DNA of 37,607 nucleotides from a virus: the IMG/VR virus record IMGVR_UViG_3300034066_000754, positions 1-37,607 of that record, one strand, 5' to 3'. A model generated the notes under the pieces. That model was given only the letters and a program-made list of their open reading frames with translations, did not search any database and was not told the origin of the DNA. Each line of letters opens with the position of its first letter. Positions within the stretch are counted from its first letter, which is position 1. A program made the translations under genes and the position numbers. Below are positions 30,201 to 37,607 of the stretch, one piece after another.

Positions 30201-30742
30201 CCAGTCGCTCGAAACGTCCCGCCCACGTTGAACAGGAACGATGTATCGATTGCGCCCACGCCCACGACACCTTCACGCGGCTGTAGAAGCAACTGATTAT
30301 TGACGCCCCCGTAGGCGTACGTCGTTGGGTCCGTCTGCCCGTCAAGCATCGTCTGGATGCCCATCTGGTTATCGGCAATTCGATACATCACGAGCCGATC
30401 AGCGCCGGCGACACCGAAGTACTTGTACCCTTCGACCTCCTGGTTGGTCGTCGTTAGGACCGCGCCCACACCAGGGCAGGCCGCGAAAGACAACACTCCC
30501 GCCGTGGTGCCTGTAAGGCAGTGGCCGTTCGATGCGGGCGCGGCGCTGGGCAGGGTGAGGGTGTAGGAGGCGGTGGCCGTAGTGGGCGCTTGGATCGTCA
30601 CCAGCTTGCCGTCTGCCCGCCGAGTCAAAAATTGCAGTTGCCCGGTGCTGACGTCGTTGGATGACGGATAGATGGCTATGTCACTAACGCGGAACTGCGC
30701 CAGCGCTGGGAGCGAGAATGCAAGTAGGGCAAGGAGTCTCAT
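27272..30742 (-). CDS. Long tail fibre with N-terminal signal-like segment
   Basis: The product is 1156 residues from ATG at 30742, overlapping the hub stop (TAATG). Residues 1-15, MRLLALLAFSLPALA followed by QFRVSD, read as a Sec signal peptide, which is strange for a virion protein. The rest is Gly/Thr/Ser/Ala-rich beta repeats with phage fibre style (GTFRATGAVTLGSTLAVAG; IGSSTRFRNIYGQ; DLGYSGTPWRTLYLS). Cysteines are few but include CVGC and ACATC. The C-terminus (GWIGFRTDTNELQVCNGG) resembles the ends of bacterial tail-fibre-domain surface proteins. It probably binds the host; the signal raises a surface-exposed alternative. Confidence 0.8.
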   Translation of the reverse strand: MRLLALLAFSLPALAQFRVSDIAIYPSSNDVSTGQLQFLTRRADGKLVTIQAPTTATASYTLTLPSAAPASNGHCLTGTTAGVLSFAACPGVGAVLTTTNQEVEGYKYFGVAGADRLVMYRIADNQMGIQTMLDGQTDPTTYAYGGVNNQLLLQPREGVVGVGAIDTSFLFNVGGTFRATGAVTLGSTLAVAGTATISSHMLTTSPSTADIGDATNYFQTLNVENINAAPGGVAAAYTKVRKLEISDILGGTAFWDQRANATTVTSAWTLRDNGGSRALQAVRQEASSAANYVRVFGELRPAQRATADGDAVNDSAMPTLGNTSARWLSIWGDAATITNALSAGSATAGTITATTAFAGGTDGGTPIGSSSVRMGKIWGYDVDFAGTVKLGTSSTVGQVWTATGTDGSGDWATPATSPWVVSGSDLYYNTGNVAIGDTTTSIARLLARTSDVNVLAIHNSGTSSSTAGAGIQAAMESTPSSGDRLAFYSFGSFVSGTRYNGASVTAFTTQTWTLGSAQGTELRLETTANGAATRTASVVARASGATVAGSLGINTSTPAHALEVIGATAKVYSGTNTADTTLHIGNGDTGAPGQGAFLAFVASAATPYFSINALSQGVAWRDIALVNSGGSVCVGCTSPSAKLDVSGTFRATGAATFGNTSTFAGALAVGSTDLTTATLFSRAVDVNGLRIHNSGTPSPSGGAGIQAAIETAPASGDRLAFYAFGLRTGGTNYNGANITAFATQNWTPGSAQGTELRLETTANGAATRTASVVVNAAGLAVAGTATVSGITTFGGSLAASATDTHDIGSSSRFRNIYGQAVNAANIEVANGITVASFWRHNLNSASAYEISSGSASQLEVRLETLSSTNSGAGFRGTLYPLNVGGSNGDLGYSGTPWRTLYLSTGLRLTAGAAAGRVLTSNGSGDGTWEPLGACATCVTTNTNQTITGTKTFTASIAATTTDAYDIGSSTRFRNIYGQFVNTANLEIANGTTVTSFWRHRLNGASTYFLDSGSGGQTEMSIVVVSASNTQWGIRGTLYPLDVGSSNGDLGYSGTPWRTLYLSTSAFMNGTQWMDSSRNLTNLGTGTFSGAITANGGISTASGTNSTIFVGSGNFYIRTFSGGDASCSGVTNGWIGFRTDTNELQVCNGGATRKVAM
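27561..27610. repeat. Internal duplication in fibre gene, copy 1
   Basis: Fifty bases from AGGTACAGCGTTCGCCATGG on are identical to 28038-28087, and similarity continues on both sides. They encode the repeated LGYSGTPWRTLYLS module. Similar duplications exist around 28437-28482 and 29137-29182. Confidence 0.85.
28038..28087. repeat. Internal duplication in fibre gene, copy 2
   Basis: Identical to 27561-27610, 477 bases further on. It points to recent duplication or gene conversion inside the fibre. Confidence 0.85.
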
Positions 30743-32682
30743 TAGATCAGTCCGAAGGCTGGAGTATTGCAGCGGACGTGCTTTCCGTCGCGCATTGTCA
30801 TGAACTGAAAGACGTTGAGCAGATTCGGGGTCGAGTCGATCCCGACAGCTCCAACGCCGCGAAAATTGCCGCCCCAAACAAGCACTCTCCCGTCTGTACC
30901 ATCGTTCTCGATGATCACGGTGAACATCGTTCCGGGCGTCGATGGGTCGGTGCCAAAAACGGCATCGCTGATCGTGGTGGTGGCGCGGTCGAGTAGGATT
31001 TCCTGAGTGAGCCCGTTCGACAGGTCAAGCGTGATCGTCGTAGCCCCGCCAACGTAATAGATGCCGCCTGAAGTGCTGTAAGGAGCCGCAGGCGTCAGAA
31101 CTCCGCCCGAGATAACGCCGCTCGACGTTCCGCCGCCGATCATGGCTTTCCAGTACTCCTGGATGCCAATGATGGATGTTCCACTGATAGCCCGCACGCG
31201 CGCCTTGAGATACTGGCCAGCGACGTCCGTCAGGTAGACCTCATTTACCAGATACGTGGCCGAACTCACCCCGCGCGGGGTATTCGCTACGGTCTGGAGT
31301 TGCCCCGGTTTGACCGTAGCGCAAAGCGGCTCAATAATCTGGTCGGTCTCATACTCGACCTCGACAACCGGGTTCTTCCGCGCCGCGATCACGGCCTCAG
31401 CCGCTAAGAATGCTTGGACTTGCCCGATCTCCCGCTCTGTGTAACGCTCATATCGTCCGCTGCCGCCGTCTTCCTGCGTGATCGTTGCCGCGATATCAGT
31501 GGCGTCCTCGGCAGTCACCACGTCGGCCCCGAGTTTCTGGTAGATGACCTGAAGCGTGTTATCGGTCGTAAGGACGTCGTTTGCGCTGTTCTGCCGGATC
31601 TTCGTTGATCCGTATTCCCAGTACCAGTCCCGGTCGGTATCGGCGAGGAACTGCCCGATTTCGGCAACCTGTCCATCTACGCTGATGCTGACGATCTGGG
31701 CGACTTGGTTGGTCAGTGTGAACGTCCGCGCAGATCCGTCGCCCGGGAACGATTCAGTCTCGCTGACGATCTGGTTCCAAGGCACCCGGGTCAGGATCGC
31801 GTTTACCTTGTCTTCGCGGGTACGCCGGATGCGGAGTGAGCGATAATTGGCGCTGCTGGTCGAGATACTGAACGGTGCCGCTGCAAACGTGCGCGGCTTG
31901 AAGTACAGTTCCAGCTCCTCGTCCATCCACACAGCGAAGCCGCATACTTGGGCGAGTTCGTTGATCGCTTCCATAACGCTGGTGTTGGCGTCGAACGTCA
32001 CCACGTCGAGCACAGCGCCCGCGTCGACGTTCGTGGTGCCGATGCCCTCGTTCGATGCGTAGTTAGTCACTAGGTCCACCACGACATCGCCCGCGCGGGT
32101 GGTGAGCAGGACCTGGTCCAGCGTGCCGTCGTCCAGGATGTTTACCGCACTGCCGCCGCTCGTCAGGGATAGCTGGAGCGTGCTCCCGGATGCGCCGATG
32201 ACAAAGTACTCGATGGTTGCATCGAGCCCGTCGCAAAGCGTTCCCTGCGCGTGCGCCTTTACACGTACCCGGTCCCCGTTGCTACGGCCGTGCGCGGATA
32301 CCGTCGTCAGCGTGTCCGTTGCCGGATTGGCGGTGAAAAGAAACGTTCCGTTGTAGTGCGCCGGAACAGACGTGCTCGGGTTGTAGCAGCGCCGCCGATC
32401 CAAGCGCTGCTCCCAGGTGATGCCCCGGATATCATAAAACGCGCCTGCGGCTGAGCCCGCCTCAGTGATCGAAACCTCGGATACCTCATCGACCGATCCG
32501 GCCCATAGCTTCGTTGCTCCGTCGAACAGTTCGATTTCGTGGCCCTGCTCAGGTCGATACGCGCCGCTCGTTGAGATCACGCGCATATTGAACGATCCAC
32601 GCTGACCGGCCGTCGCCGCGATGTTTAGCGAGTAGTGAGCGATTTCCCGGACGGCGCCGTCGATGTAGACGTCTAGGCTCAC
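30742..32682 (-). CDS. Tail hub / tip protein (gp27-like)
   Basis: The product is 646 residues from GTG at 32682, overlapping the tape measure stop (GTGA). It starts SLDVYIDGAVREIAHYSLNI and has RPEQGHEIELFDGATKLWAG near residue 50, in the style of phage hub proteins. A DEELELYFKPRTFAAAP segment and a C-terminal domain (TPAAPYSTSGGIYYVGGA, WGGNFRG) suggest a fibre-attachment end. It lies directly after the tape measure, the usual place of tail tip proteins. Precise family is inferred. Confidence 0.7.
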   Translation of the reverse strand: MSLDVYIDGAVREIAHYSLNIAATAGQRGSFNMRVISTSGAYRPEQGHEIELFDGATKLWAGSVDEVSEVSITEAGSAAGAFYDIRGITWEQRLDRRRCYNPSTSVPAHYNGTFLFTANPATDTLTTVSAHGRSNGDRVRVKAHAQGTLCDGLDATIEYFVIGASGSTLQLSLTSGGSAVNILDDGTLDQVLLTTRAGDVVVDLVTNYASNEGIGTTNVDAGAVLDVVTFDANTSVMEAINELAQVCGFAVWMDEELELYFKPRTFAAAPFSISTSSANYRSLRIRRTREDKVNAILTRVPWNQIVSETESFPGDGSARTFTLTNQVAQIVSISVDGQVAEIGQFLADTDRDWYWEYGSTKIRQNSANDVLTTDNTLQVIYQKLGADVVTAEDATDIAATITQEDGGSGRYERYTEREIGQVQAFLAAEAVIAARKNPVVEVEYETDQIIEPLCATVKPGQLQTVANTPRGVSSATYLVNEVYLTDVAGQYLKARVRAISGTSIIGIQEYWKAMIGGGTSSGVISGGVLTPAAPYSTSGGIYYVGGATTITLDLSNGLTQEILLDRATTTISDAVFGTDPSTPGTMFTVIIENDGTDGRVLVWGGNFRGVGAVGIDSTPNLLNVFQFMTMRDGKHVRCNTPAFGLI

Positions 32683-35279
32683 TTCGGGATGACTCCAAGT
32701 TGCTTCAGTTCGCGCGTGATGGCTTCGAGCATCTGCCGCGGATCGCCGCCGTGGACATTGATGTTCACCGTTGCGCCGCCGCCACCAGCAACGCTCATCT
32801 GGCGCGTCTCCATGCGGATCAGCGAGTCCCAAATGTCCTTCAGTTTTGGCAGGTATTCGTTATGCTTTTCGAGGATGTGCAGCAGGTGAATCTGGGAAAA
32901 CCGGACTTCCTTCTCGATCAGGTCAAGCGTCTTGTTCATGCCAGCCATCTGGAAATTGCCGATTACTCCAGACACCAGCGAGCCGATGCTGGTGACCATG
33001 CCGAGGATGCCGCCCGACGCAGCAGACACGGCAGAGCCTACGCCGCCTTGAGCGCCACCACCGCCCGACGTGCCACCGCCACCGGAGCCGCCGAGGATGC
33101 CGCCAATCTTCGCGCCCACGCCGCCAAGCTTGGTCAGCAGCTTGCCGAGAAGCTTGATGCCTTCGTTGACCGCGAACTCGATGCCGGTCCGCAGTAGGCC
33201 ATCGACCGCCGCGTTGCCAACCTTCCGCATCGCTTCGCCGATACTCTCTGTTCCACGGATGATATTGACGATGGCGCGGGAGAAGTCGGTTTGGATCGTG
33301 GAGACTTGGCGCGAGATACCCGTTCGGACGTTCTTCCATGAGTCTTGCGCGCCCTTCGCCGTCTGCCGGATGATTTCAAGATTGCGTTGGGAGGAGCGGG
33401 CCGCGTCGGCAGAGTTGAGCGTAGCGCCCGCGCCTGTCGGGTCGCCGGTGACGATCATCTGACCCAGCGCCAAATTCCGCGCCGATTGCGCTGCGGTCTG
33501 GATGTCGCCAATCGCCATCATAGCCCGCTCAGCCGCGAAGTCGAAAGAGTCGGCAACATCGACCATTGCGGGGCGGATGCCGCCCACGCCGTCGATGAAT
33601 TTCAGGTACTCTTGTCCGAGTGATTCCGTAGCACGTTGCAGATCGATCGTGCTAACCTTGCCATCCTTGAAGGCTTGCTCGATGACACCGAGCGCCTGCC
33701 GCGCCCGCGCAAAGCCGCCGATGGCGTCGGAGGTATTCGAGACTCCGAGGCGCGTGAACGCTTGCGCCAGTTGGTCGACGGCTTCTTTGGCTGCAGTGAT
33801 CGCGGGCTTCAGCTTGCCATTGGCCGCGCCGTTCTTATCCGTTGCCGCCGTCGCTTCGTCCAACTTGCCGCGAACGCGCCCGAGTTGGCTTTCCAGTTCA
33901 CCGCGCCTAAGAATGGCCTCGTTCTCGTTGACGGCAGCTTTTAGGCTGGTAGACAGGTTCGACCGAATCGCCTCGTCCATCGCACGGGATTCGCCGTTCC
34001 ACTTGCGGAGCGCATCGGCCCCGGACTCGAACACCTTTGCGAACGCAAAAATAGGCGAAAGCATTCGGGCTGTTTCCGCTGCCAAGTTGTAGATATTGCG
34101 CAGGATATCGAATATCTGCTTATGGATAACGATAGAAGCGTTGAAAACGGCGCTAGCACTTTTCCACGATGCCTCGAACCCTTTTAGGCCGCCAGTTGCA
34201 AACATTAATTCTTTTGAAAACTCGCCGAACGACTTAGTCAATCTGGCAACATCCTCAGCCGTGCGAATTGCCAAAACAACGACGCCAAATGCAGCCCCCA
34301 AGGCGTTACTCGCTTGGCTAGTGATATCAAACGCAACCTTGACACGCTTGAGCGCTGAGGTTATTGCGGCTGTCTTTTCGACCAGAGTTCCAACTACTAC
34401 CAGCACCAACGGGAGCGCAGCAGACAGCGCCGTAATTCCGACCACAGCGTCCTGGGCTCCGGGATTCATTGCTGAAAATGCCTTGGCCAATTCCTTGGCC
34501 TTCTCAATCGCAGGATTTAGAAACTCATTCAGTACCCGCTGGCCATACGGCAACAACGACTTTCCAAACTCAGCCGCCGTCTCGAATGCGGATTCCTTCA
34601 GGTTTTCGAGCGAGTTCGCAAACGTCGCGCCGGCGCGTTCGCCCTTGCCGAGTTCGGCGACGATGATATCGATGAACTGCTTCGAACTAATCCCGAGCCG
34701 CTCGAACGTCTTCGCGGGGTCGCCCAACGACTCCGGCCCGAACTTCTCGCGCATGATCGCCGCGATCTGCGGGATGCGCTCGATGATAGGGTCGAGATTT
34801 TCTTTGGTGACTTTGCCCACTGCCGAAAGCTGCGACAATTGCCGGATGACTTCGCGGAAGTCCTCTTTCCCGCCGCCAACCGTCGCTAGGGCGTTCCCCA
34901 GCTCCATCATCACCTTGCGGGATTCGTCGGCGCTGCTGCCGAGGGTCTGGAGCCGGATGGAACCCTGTACCGCTTCCTGGAGGCCAAGGCCGGGGAGCTT
35001 CGAGACAACCTTCAGCCGCTCCAGTTCCTTGCCCGCCGCCGTGGTCGATTTCATCGTCGCGGCGAGGCCCTTTTCGAGCTTCTCCATGTCCGCAGCCGCA
35101 GCGAGAGCGCCAGCGCCCGCCGCGATCAGCGGGGCGCTGAAGCCGATAGAAAGAGCCTGACCAGCCTGCGACATCGACGCGCCGAAGCGCTGGATCTTGC
35201 CTAGTGAGGCGTTCAGCTTCTTGTCGAAGTCGTCGGTCGACGCGCCGATCCGAACGATGAGATTAGACAGTACACCCAT
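32679..35279 (-). CDS. Tape measure protein
   Basis: The product is 866 residues. The N-terminus SNLIVRIGASTDDFDKKLNA and then GASMSQAGQALSIGFSAPLI are typical of siphophage tape measures. Hydrophobic segments (VVGITALSAALPLVLVVVG; ALGAAFGVVVLAIRT) lie in the middle, helical repeats occur throughout, and a Gly-rich linker precedes VNINVHGGDPRQMLEAITRE at the end. It sets tail length and is ejected with DNA. ATG at 35279 overlaps the GT stop by one base. A long part (about 34030-34560) is more AT-rich than flanks. Confidence 0.93.
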   Translation of the reverse strand: MGVLSNLIVRIGASTDDFDKKLNASLGKIQRFGASMSQAGQALSIGFSAPLIAAGAGALAAAADMEKLEKGLAATMKSTTAAGKELERLKVVSKLPGLGLQEAVQGSIRLQTLGSSADESRKVMMELGNALATVGGGKEDFREVIRQLSQLSAVGKVTKENLDPIIERIPQIAAIMREKFGPESLGDPAKTFERLGISSKQFIDIIVAELGKGERAGATFANSLENLKESAFETAAEFGKSLLPYGQRVLNEFLNPAIEKAKELAKAFSAMNPGAQDAVVGITALSAALPLVLVVVGTLVEKTAAITSALKRVKVAFDITSQASNALGAAFGVVVLAIRTAEDVARLTKSFGEFSKELMFATGGLKGFEASWKSASAVFNASIVIHKQIFDILRNIYNLAAETARMLSPIFAFAKVFESGADALRKWNGESRAMDEAIRSNLSTSLKAAVNENEAILRRGELESQLGRVRGKLDEATAATDKNGAANGKLKPAITAAKEAVDQLAQAFTRLGVSNTSDAIGGFARARQALGVIEQAFKDGKVSTIDLQRATESLGQEYLKFIDGVGGIRPAMVDVADSFDFAAERAMMAIGDIQTAAQSARNLALGQMIVTGDPTGAGATLNSADAARSSQRNLEIIRQTAKGAQDSWKNVRTGISRQVSTIQTDFSRAIVNIIRGTESIGEAMRKVGNAAVDGLLRTGIEFAVNEGIKLLGKLLTKLGGVGAKIGGILGGSGGGGTSGGGGAQGGVGSAVSAASGGILGMVTSIGSLVSGVIGNFQMAGMNKTLDLIEKEVRFSQIHLLHILEKHNEYLPKLKDIWDSLIRMETRQMSVAGGGGATVNINVHGGDPRQMLEAITRELKQLGVIPK

Positions 35280-35455
35280 TAGCCTTTAGCCCTTGCCTGC
35301 TGCATTGCCTTTTCTTGTTCGTCGTTCTTGATCTTTAGGTACGCGGCCCATTCGGCGAACTCTGACGACGGCATTTCGTCGAGTAGTCGCCATACGGGCA
35401 TGTGGAGGATTTCGGCGAGCGCAAAGGCGAACCTGCGCTCGCCCTCTAGTTTTTT
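35279..35455 (-). CDS. Tail assembly chaperone GT, frameshifted C-terminal part
   Basis: After a -1 shift at the slippery site the frame adds 56 residues: LEGERRFAFALAEILHMPVW then RLLDEMPSSEFAEWAAYLKI and a charged tail, a DUF4035-type T domain. The frame has no good start of its own and its stop (TAA) overlaps the tape measure ATG. The full GT product is about 164 residues and would guide tape measure folding and tube assembly. Confidence 0.88.
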   Translation of the reverse strand, partial: KKLEGERRFAFALAEILHMPVWRLLDEMPSSEFAEWAAYLKIKNDEQEKAMQQARAKG

Positions 35456-35772
35456 TCGAGGTCCTTGGCGGTGTCCTCGGTCATGCCGGAGAGCTTCAGA
35501 ATCTCCGTAACGACACGGTCAAGAACTGCGCCGGACTTCTGCAGCAGCGCGTCCTGGTGCGCGGGCTCGAACACCTTCGCGCCGTTCTCGTCGGTCAGCG
35601 TGGCGATAACCAGCCGCACCACGGCGAGCGCGGGAGTCCTCTTGGCGTCCTCGCCGAACTTCACGCGCTCGGCCGCCGTGATCTCACGGATGCCCACCGT
35701 AACGCCCCATTCGGGGACTTCCACCGTCGCCGTCTTCAGTGGCGTGGCGAGGATCTTATCTGCAATTCCCAT
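35446..35772 (-). CDS. Tail assembly chaperone G
   Basis: The product is 108 residues, starting MGIADKILATPLKTATVEVP and ending in MTEDTAKDLEKN. It is compact and helical at the end, as in lambda G-like chaperones. GGAG is four bases before ATG. It shares its N-terminus with the frameshifted GT product. Position between the tube and tape measure genes is diagnostic. Confidence 0.88.
   Translation of the reverse strand: MGIADKILATPLKTATVEVPEWGVTVGIREITAAERVKFGEDAKRTPALAVVRLVIATLTDENGAKVFEPAHQDALLQKSGAVLDRVVTEILKLSGMTEDTAKDLEKN
35449..35455 (-). promoter_or_regulatory. Programmed -1 frameshift site (A AAA AAC)
   Basis: In the zero frame the codons are GAA AAA AAC TAG, so the heptamer A AAA AAC is in exact register, just before the G stop codon (35448-35446). 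Backward slippage gives the T frame. I did not find a strong downstream pseudoknot by eye. Confidence 0.85.
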
Positions 35773-35781
35773 GTGTCTCCT

Positions 35782-36387
35782 TTAGCTCGCCGCGTAGTCC
35801 ACCACTCCATGCGCGGAGAACTGGACATTCTGTTTGACGGTTTCGTTGACGCCGCTGGTCGTGCCTTGGCTCGACAGCATCGCGCCGAACAGGTAGCGAT
35901 CCGCGCCGCTCACGTTGAGATAACACGCCAGCACGAAATAGCGCGTGCCGTTGGTGAAAAAATACTCGTCCTCGTAGAACCGCTGAAACGAACACGTCGC
36001 CTCGCGCATAACGCAGGTGCGCTCCTTCCACGAGTCCCCGAAGGTCTGGGTTTCCTCGAGCATCGGTTGAACGTCGAGCGTCCACTCGAAGCCCTGCGCG
36101 GCCTGGGCTAACGTCAGGTACTCACCAGTGACGGTGATGGTGCCCGCGGGCGTATAGTCCTGGAAGTAAACCTTCCCTGTTCCGTAGGCTACCTGATACC
36201 GGCTGGATGGAACCGTCGAGACGCCATCTAAGACAGTCAACGCAGCGTTAGGGTTGATCGCTCTTTTCGCCGCGTCGGTGATCTGATAGACACCAGAGCC
36301 GAGCGAGGTGGTGGCCTCGCCCGTCATGCTGGTGCCGGAAACACTGGCGATGTAAATGTCGGCGTTACGCCCTGCGAGTACGGCCAT
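35782..36387 (-). CDS. Tail tube protein paralogue 2
   Basis: The product is 201 residues. It shares the LEETQTFGDSWKERTCVMRE segment with the upstream protein (LEETQAFGDVWKERSATIRE), the core motif of a family of siphophage tail tube proteins. Its N-terminal half has an extra beta-rich domain. GGAGG lies four bases before ATG. One of the two probably builds the tube, the other may cap, decorate or vary it. Confidence 0.75.
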   Translation of the reverse strand: MAVLAGRNADIYIASVSGTSMTGEATTSLGSGVYQITDAAKRAINPNAALTVLDGVSTVPSSRYQVAYGTGKVYFQDYTPAGTITVTGEYLTLAQAAQGFEWTLDVQPMLEETQTFGDSWKERTCVMREATCSFQRFYEDEYFFTNGTRYFVLACYLNVSGADRYLFGAMLSSQGTTSGVNETVKQNVQFSAHGVVDYAAS

Positions 36388-36396
36388 GGTGCCTCC

Positions 36397-36777
36397 TTAG
36401 GCGTAGGTCAGTGCGCCGGTCCCGGTCACGGTGTAGTTCACCGTAATCAGCCCGTTCTCGGCAGCGGCGATGGATGCCTGAACGAATGCCGTACCGCTGT
36501 AATAGTTGGTGCCGTCGATGTAGAACCGCGCGGCTACACTGGTGCCGCCGAGAAACGCCGTCTGCATGGCCACATGCCCGTTGGTGTCGGTGTCATCGAA
36601 TCGCCCGGATGCCGAGCCGCTCCATTCGCGAATCGTTGCGGATCGCTCTTTCCAGACGTCGCCAAAAGCCTGCGTCTCTTCCAATCCGGTCGAGACATCC
36701 AGAGTCCAGTTGTCGATTTCTGCTACTACGTTCGTGCTGAGCCGGAAAGAACCGGCATTTCCTGCCATGATTGCCAT
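36397..36777 (-). CDS. Tail tube protein paralogue 1
   Basis: The product is 126 residues from ATG at 36777, with GGAGG four bases upstream; a 322-residue reading in the same frame from 37365 runs through the upstream gene and is not real. It includes DNWTLDVSTGLEETQAFGD, then WSGSASGRFDDTDTNG and ends in VNYTVTGTGALTYA. The fold is expected to be a tube-forming beta sandwich. Confidence 0.8.
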   Translation of the reverse strand: MAIMAGNAGSFRLSTNVVAEIDNWTLDVSTGLEETQAFGDVWKERSATIREWSGSASGRFDDTDTNGHVAMQTAFLGGTSVAARFYIDGTNYYSGTAFVQASIAAAENGLITVNYTVTGTGALTYA

Positions 36778-36785
36778 AAGGCCTC

Positions 36786-37208
36786 CTAGATGTCGTGGAT
36801 AAAGTCGAACTCCAGCACGGTGGCGTAGAGCTTGGAATCGGTTTCGAGGGCGTCTTCGTACTCGTTCCGTCGCCCGTTTAAGTGCGTGCTTTTGACGCCG
36901 AGGCCGGAGACGTCGGCGATGGCCTGCTCTTGGCCGATGATGGCCGTGTAGACGAGGTCCGCCAGGTCGTCGGATGCCTTCGGGTTGCCCTGCGCCATGC
37001 AGTACAACGACACCGGGCGGCGTGTTGCGGTCGGAATCTGCCGCCCGATGGAGTGGAACGGCTGGTCGTCCATCGTCTCGATGATGATGGCCGGATACTT
37101 CGTCACTCGCCCCTGATCGGCGTGGGCATCGAAGACGCGATCGGCCACGATGGTCACCACGTCGGGCACGGTTTGCAGGTAGCGGAAGAGAGCCTGATAG
37201 ATCCTCAT
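36786..37208 (-). CDS. Tail terminator / completion protein (DUF3168-like)
   Basis: The product is 140 residues: MRIYQALFRYLQTVPDVVTI, a VFDAHADQG turn, KYPAIIIETMDDQP and a helical middle (DDLADLVYTAII). These match DUF3168 proteins that cap siphophage tails. ATG overlaps the gp10-like stop by ATGA. Confidence 0.85.
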   Translation of the reverse strand: MRIYQALFRYLQTVPDVVTIVADRVFDAHADQGRVTKYPAIIIETMDDQPFHSIGRQIPTATRRPVSLYCMAQGNPKASDDLADLVYTAIIGQEQAIADVSGLGVKSTHLNGRRNEYEDALETDSKLYATVLEFDFIHDI

Positions 37209-37607
37209 GCGGCCCTTCCGATGGCATCAAACGCGGCTTTAACGCGCTGCTCCAATAACCGCTTGATCCGCAAGCGTTGGGACTTGATCGCGTTTTGAAA
37301 GAACGGGTTTGGCCGGCTGCCGGGGTGTTGGATCTTCGTCCGCACCTGATCGCCAACCCGCGCAAGCCACTGGAACGCCCGCGCCGCTATCCGCATTTTC
37401 TTGCCAGCAATCGTGTGCGGCTTCGTCCCGAACTCGACTAGATGCGCGTGGGGTGCCGCATCTTTCAACGTGAAAGCGAACGCCTGCAAGAAGTTTTTGT
37501 ATTTGCGCCCAGAGGCGGCCCTGAGCGATTCCCGCAACCCGCCCGGCTGATACGTCTTTCCGCGCTGGCGCGTCGCGTAGGGCGCGATGGGTGCGCGGCG
37601 GGCGGCC
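37205..37607 (-). CDS. HK97 gp10-like tail completion protein (C-terminal part, cut by window edge)
   Basis: The frame continues into the right edge and joins the 88 codons at 264-1. The last 91 residues contain KYKNFLQAFAFTLKDAAPHA, HLVEFGTKPHTIAGKK and NPFFQNAIKSQR, all typical of HK97 gp10. The overlap region 37481-37607 is the terminal repeat. Stop at 37205 overlaps the tail terminator ATG. Confidence 0.88.
   Translation of the reverse strand, partial: AARRAPIAPYATRQRGKTYQPGGLRESLRAASGRKYKNFLQAFAFTLKDAAPHAHLVEFGTKPHTIAGKKMRIAARAFQWLARVGDQVRTKIQHPGSRPNPFFQNAIKSQRLRIKRLLEQRVKAAFDAIGRAA
37481..37607. repeat. Terminal direct repeat, right copy
   Basis: Identical to bases 1-127; read as circular closure. 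Removing one copy gives a 37,480-bp circle. Confidence 0.95.

Noticed and set aside
36778-37365. N-terminal extension of the tail tube paralogue to 322 residues
   Set aside because: It overlaps the tail terminator gene on the same strand in another frame; ATG at 36777 has an ideal ribosome site.

Overview
The window is a complete siphophage (long non-contractile tail) genome with HK97-type head genes, opened at an arbitrary point. Bases 1-127 are repeated exactly at 37481-37607, so the unit genome is 37,480 bp and the sequence is circular, or circularised by the assembler. One gene (gp10-like tail completion) is cut by this opening. DNA is GC-rich with more AT-rich patches. The host cannot be named from sequence alone. 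Several exported proteins have signal peptides ending in Ala-Gln at the cleavage point, a style I associate with Acidobacteriota and some other soil Gram-negatives; this is a weak inference.

Every gene I can support lies on the minus strand, so the genome is read from high to low coordinates and around the circle. The logical start is a strong promoter at 22379-22351 (TTGCAC, 17-bp spacer, TATTCT) whose spacer is filled by a perfect 8+4+8 palindrome. It drives a short early block (22326-21562) that ends in a terminator, then a ribbon-helix-helix regulator and many very small proteins (21462-20200). Next come recombination genes: Cas4-like Fe-S YqaJ exonuclease, RecT annealing protein and a probable ssDNA-binding partner (20021-17941). 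A long run of tightly overlapping small genes of mostly unknown function follows (17827-11602). Then come RusA resolvase, a DNA methyltransferase, a replication initiator with iteron-like repeats inside its gene, a Dam-type methyltransferase, a PD-(D/E)XK-like nuclease and an HNH endonuclease (11534-6847).

The packaging and head genes run from 6753 to 264: small and large terminase, portal, prohead protease, major capsid protein, a possible decoration protein, connector and head closure. Across the opening come gp10-like tail completion, tail terminator, two paralogous tail-tube proteins, tail chaperones G and GT (joined by a -1 frameshift at an A AAA AAC heptamer), tape measure, tail hub and an 1156-residue fibre (37607-27272). 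After the fibre come exported or membrane-anchored proteins, a metallophosphoesterase, an L,D-transpeptidase-fold protein, a holin and another exported protein. Transcription ends at two near-identical terminators (22497-22402), just before the early promoter.

No integrase, excisionase, CI-like repressor, DNA polymerase, replicative helicase or tRNA was found. The phage therefore looks virulent, or has lost lysogeny functions, and must borrow the host replisome. The most unusual features are the Sec signal peptide on the tail fibre and on neighbouring proteins, the operator-like palindrome inside the promoter, the repeat array inside the initiator gene, and a terminator-like hairpin inside the first codons of the gene at 8855.
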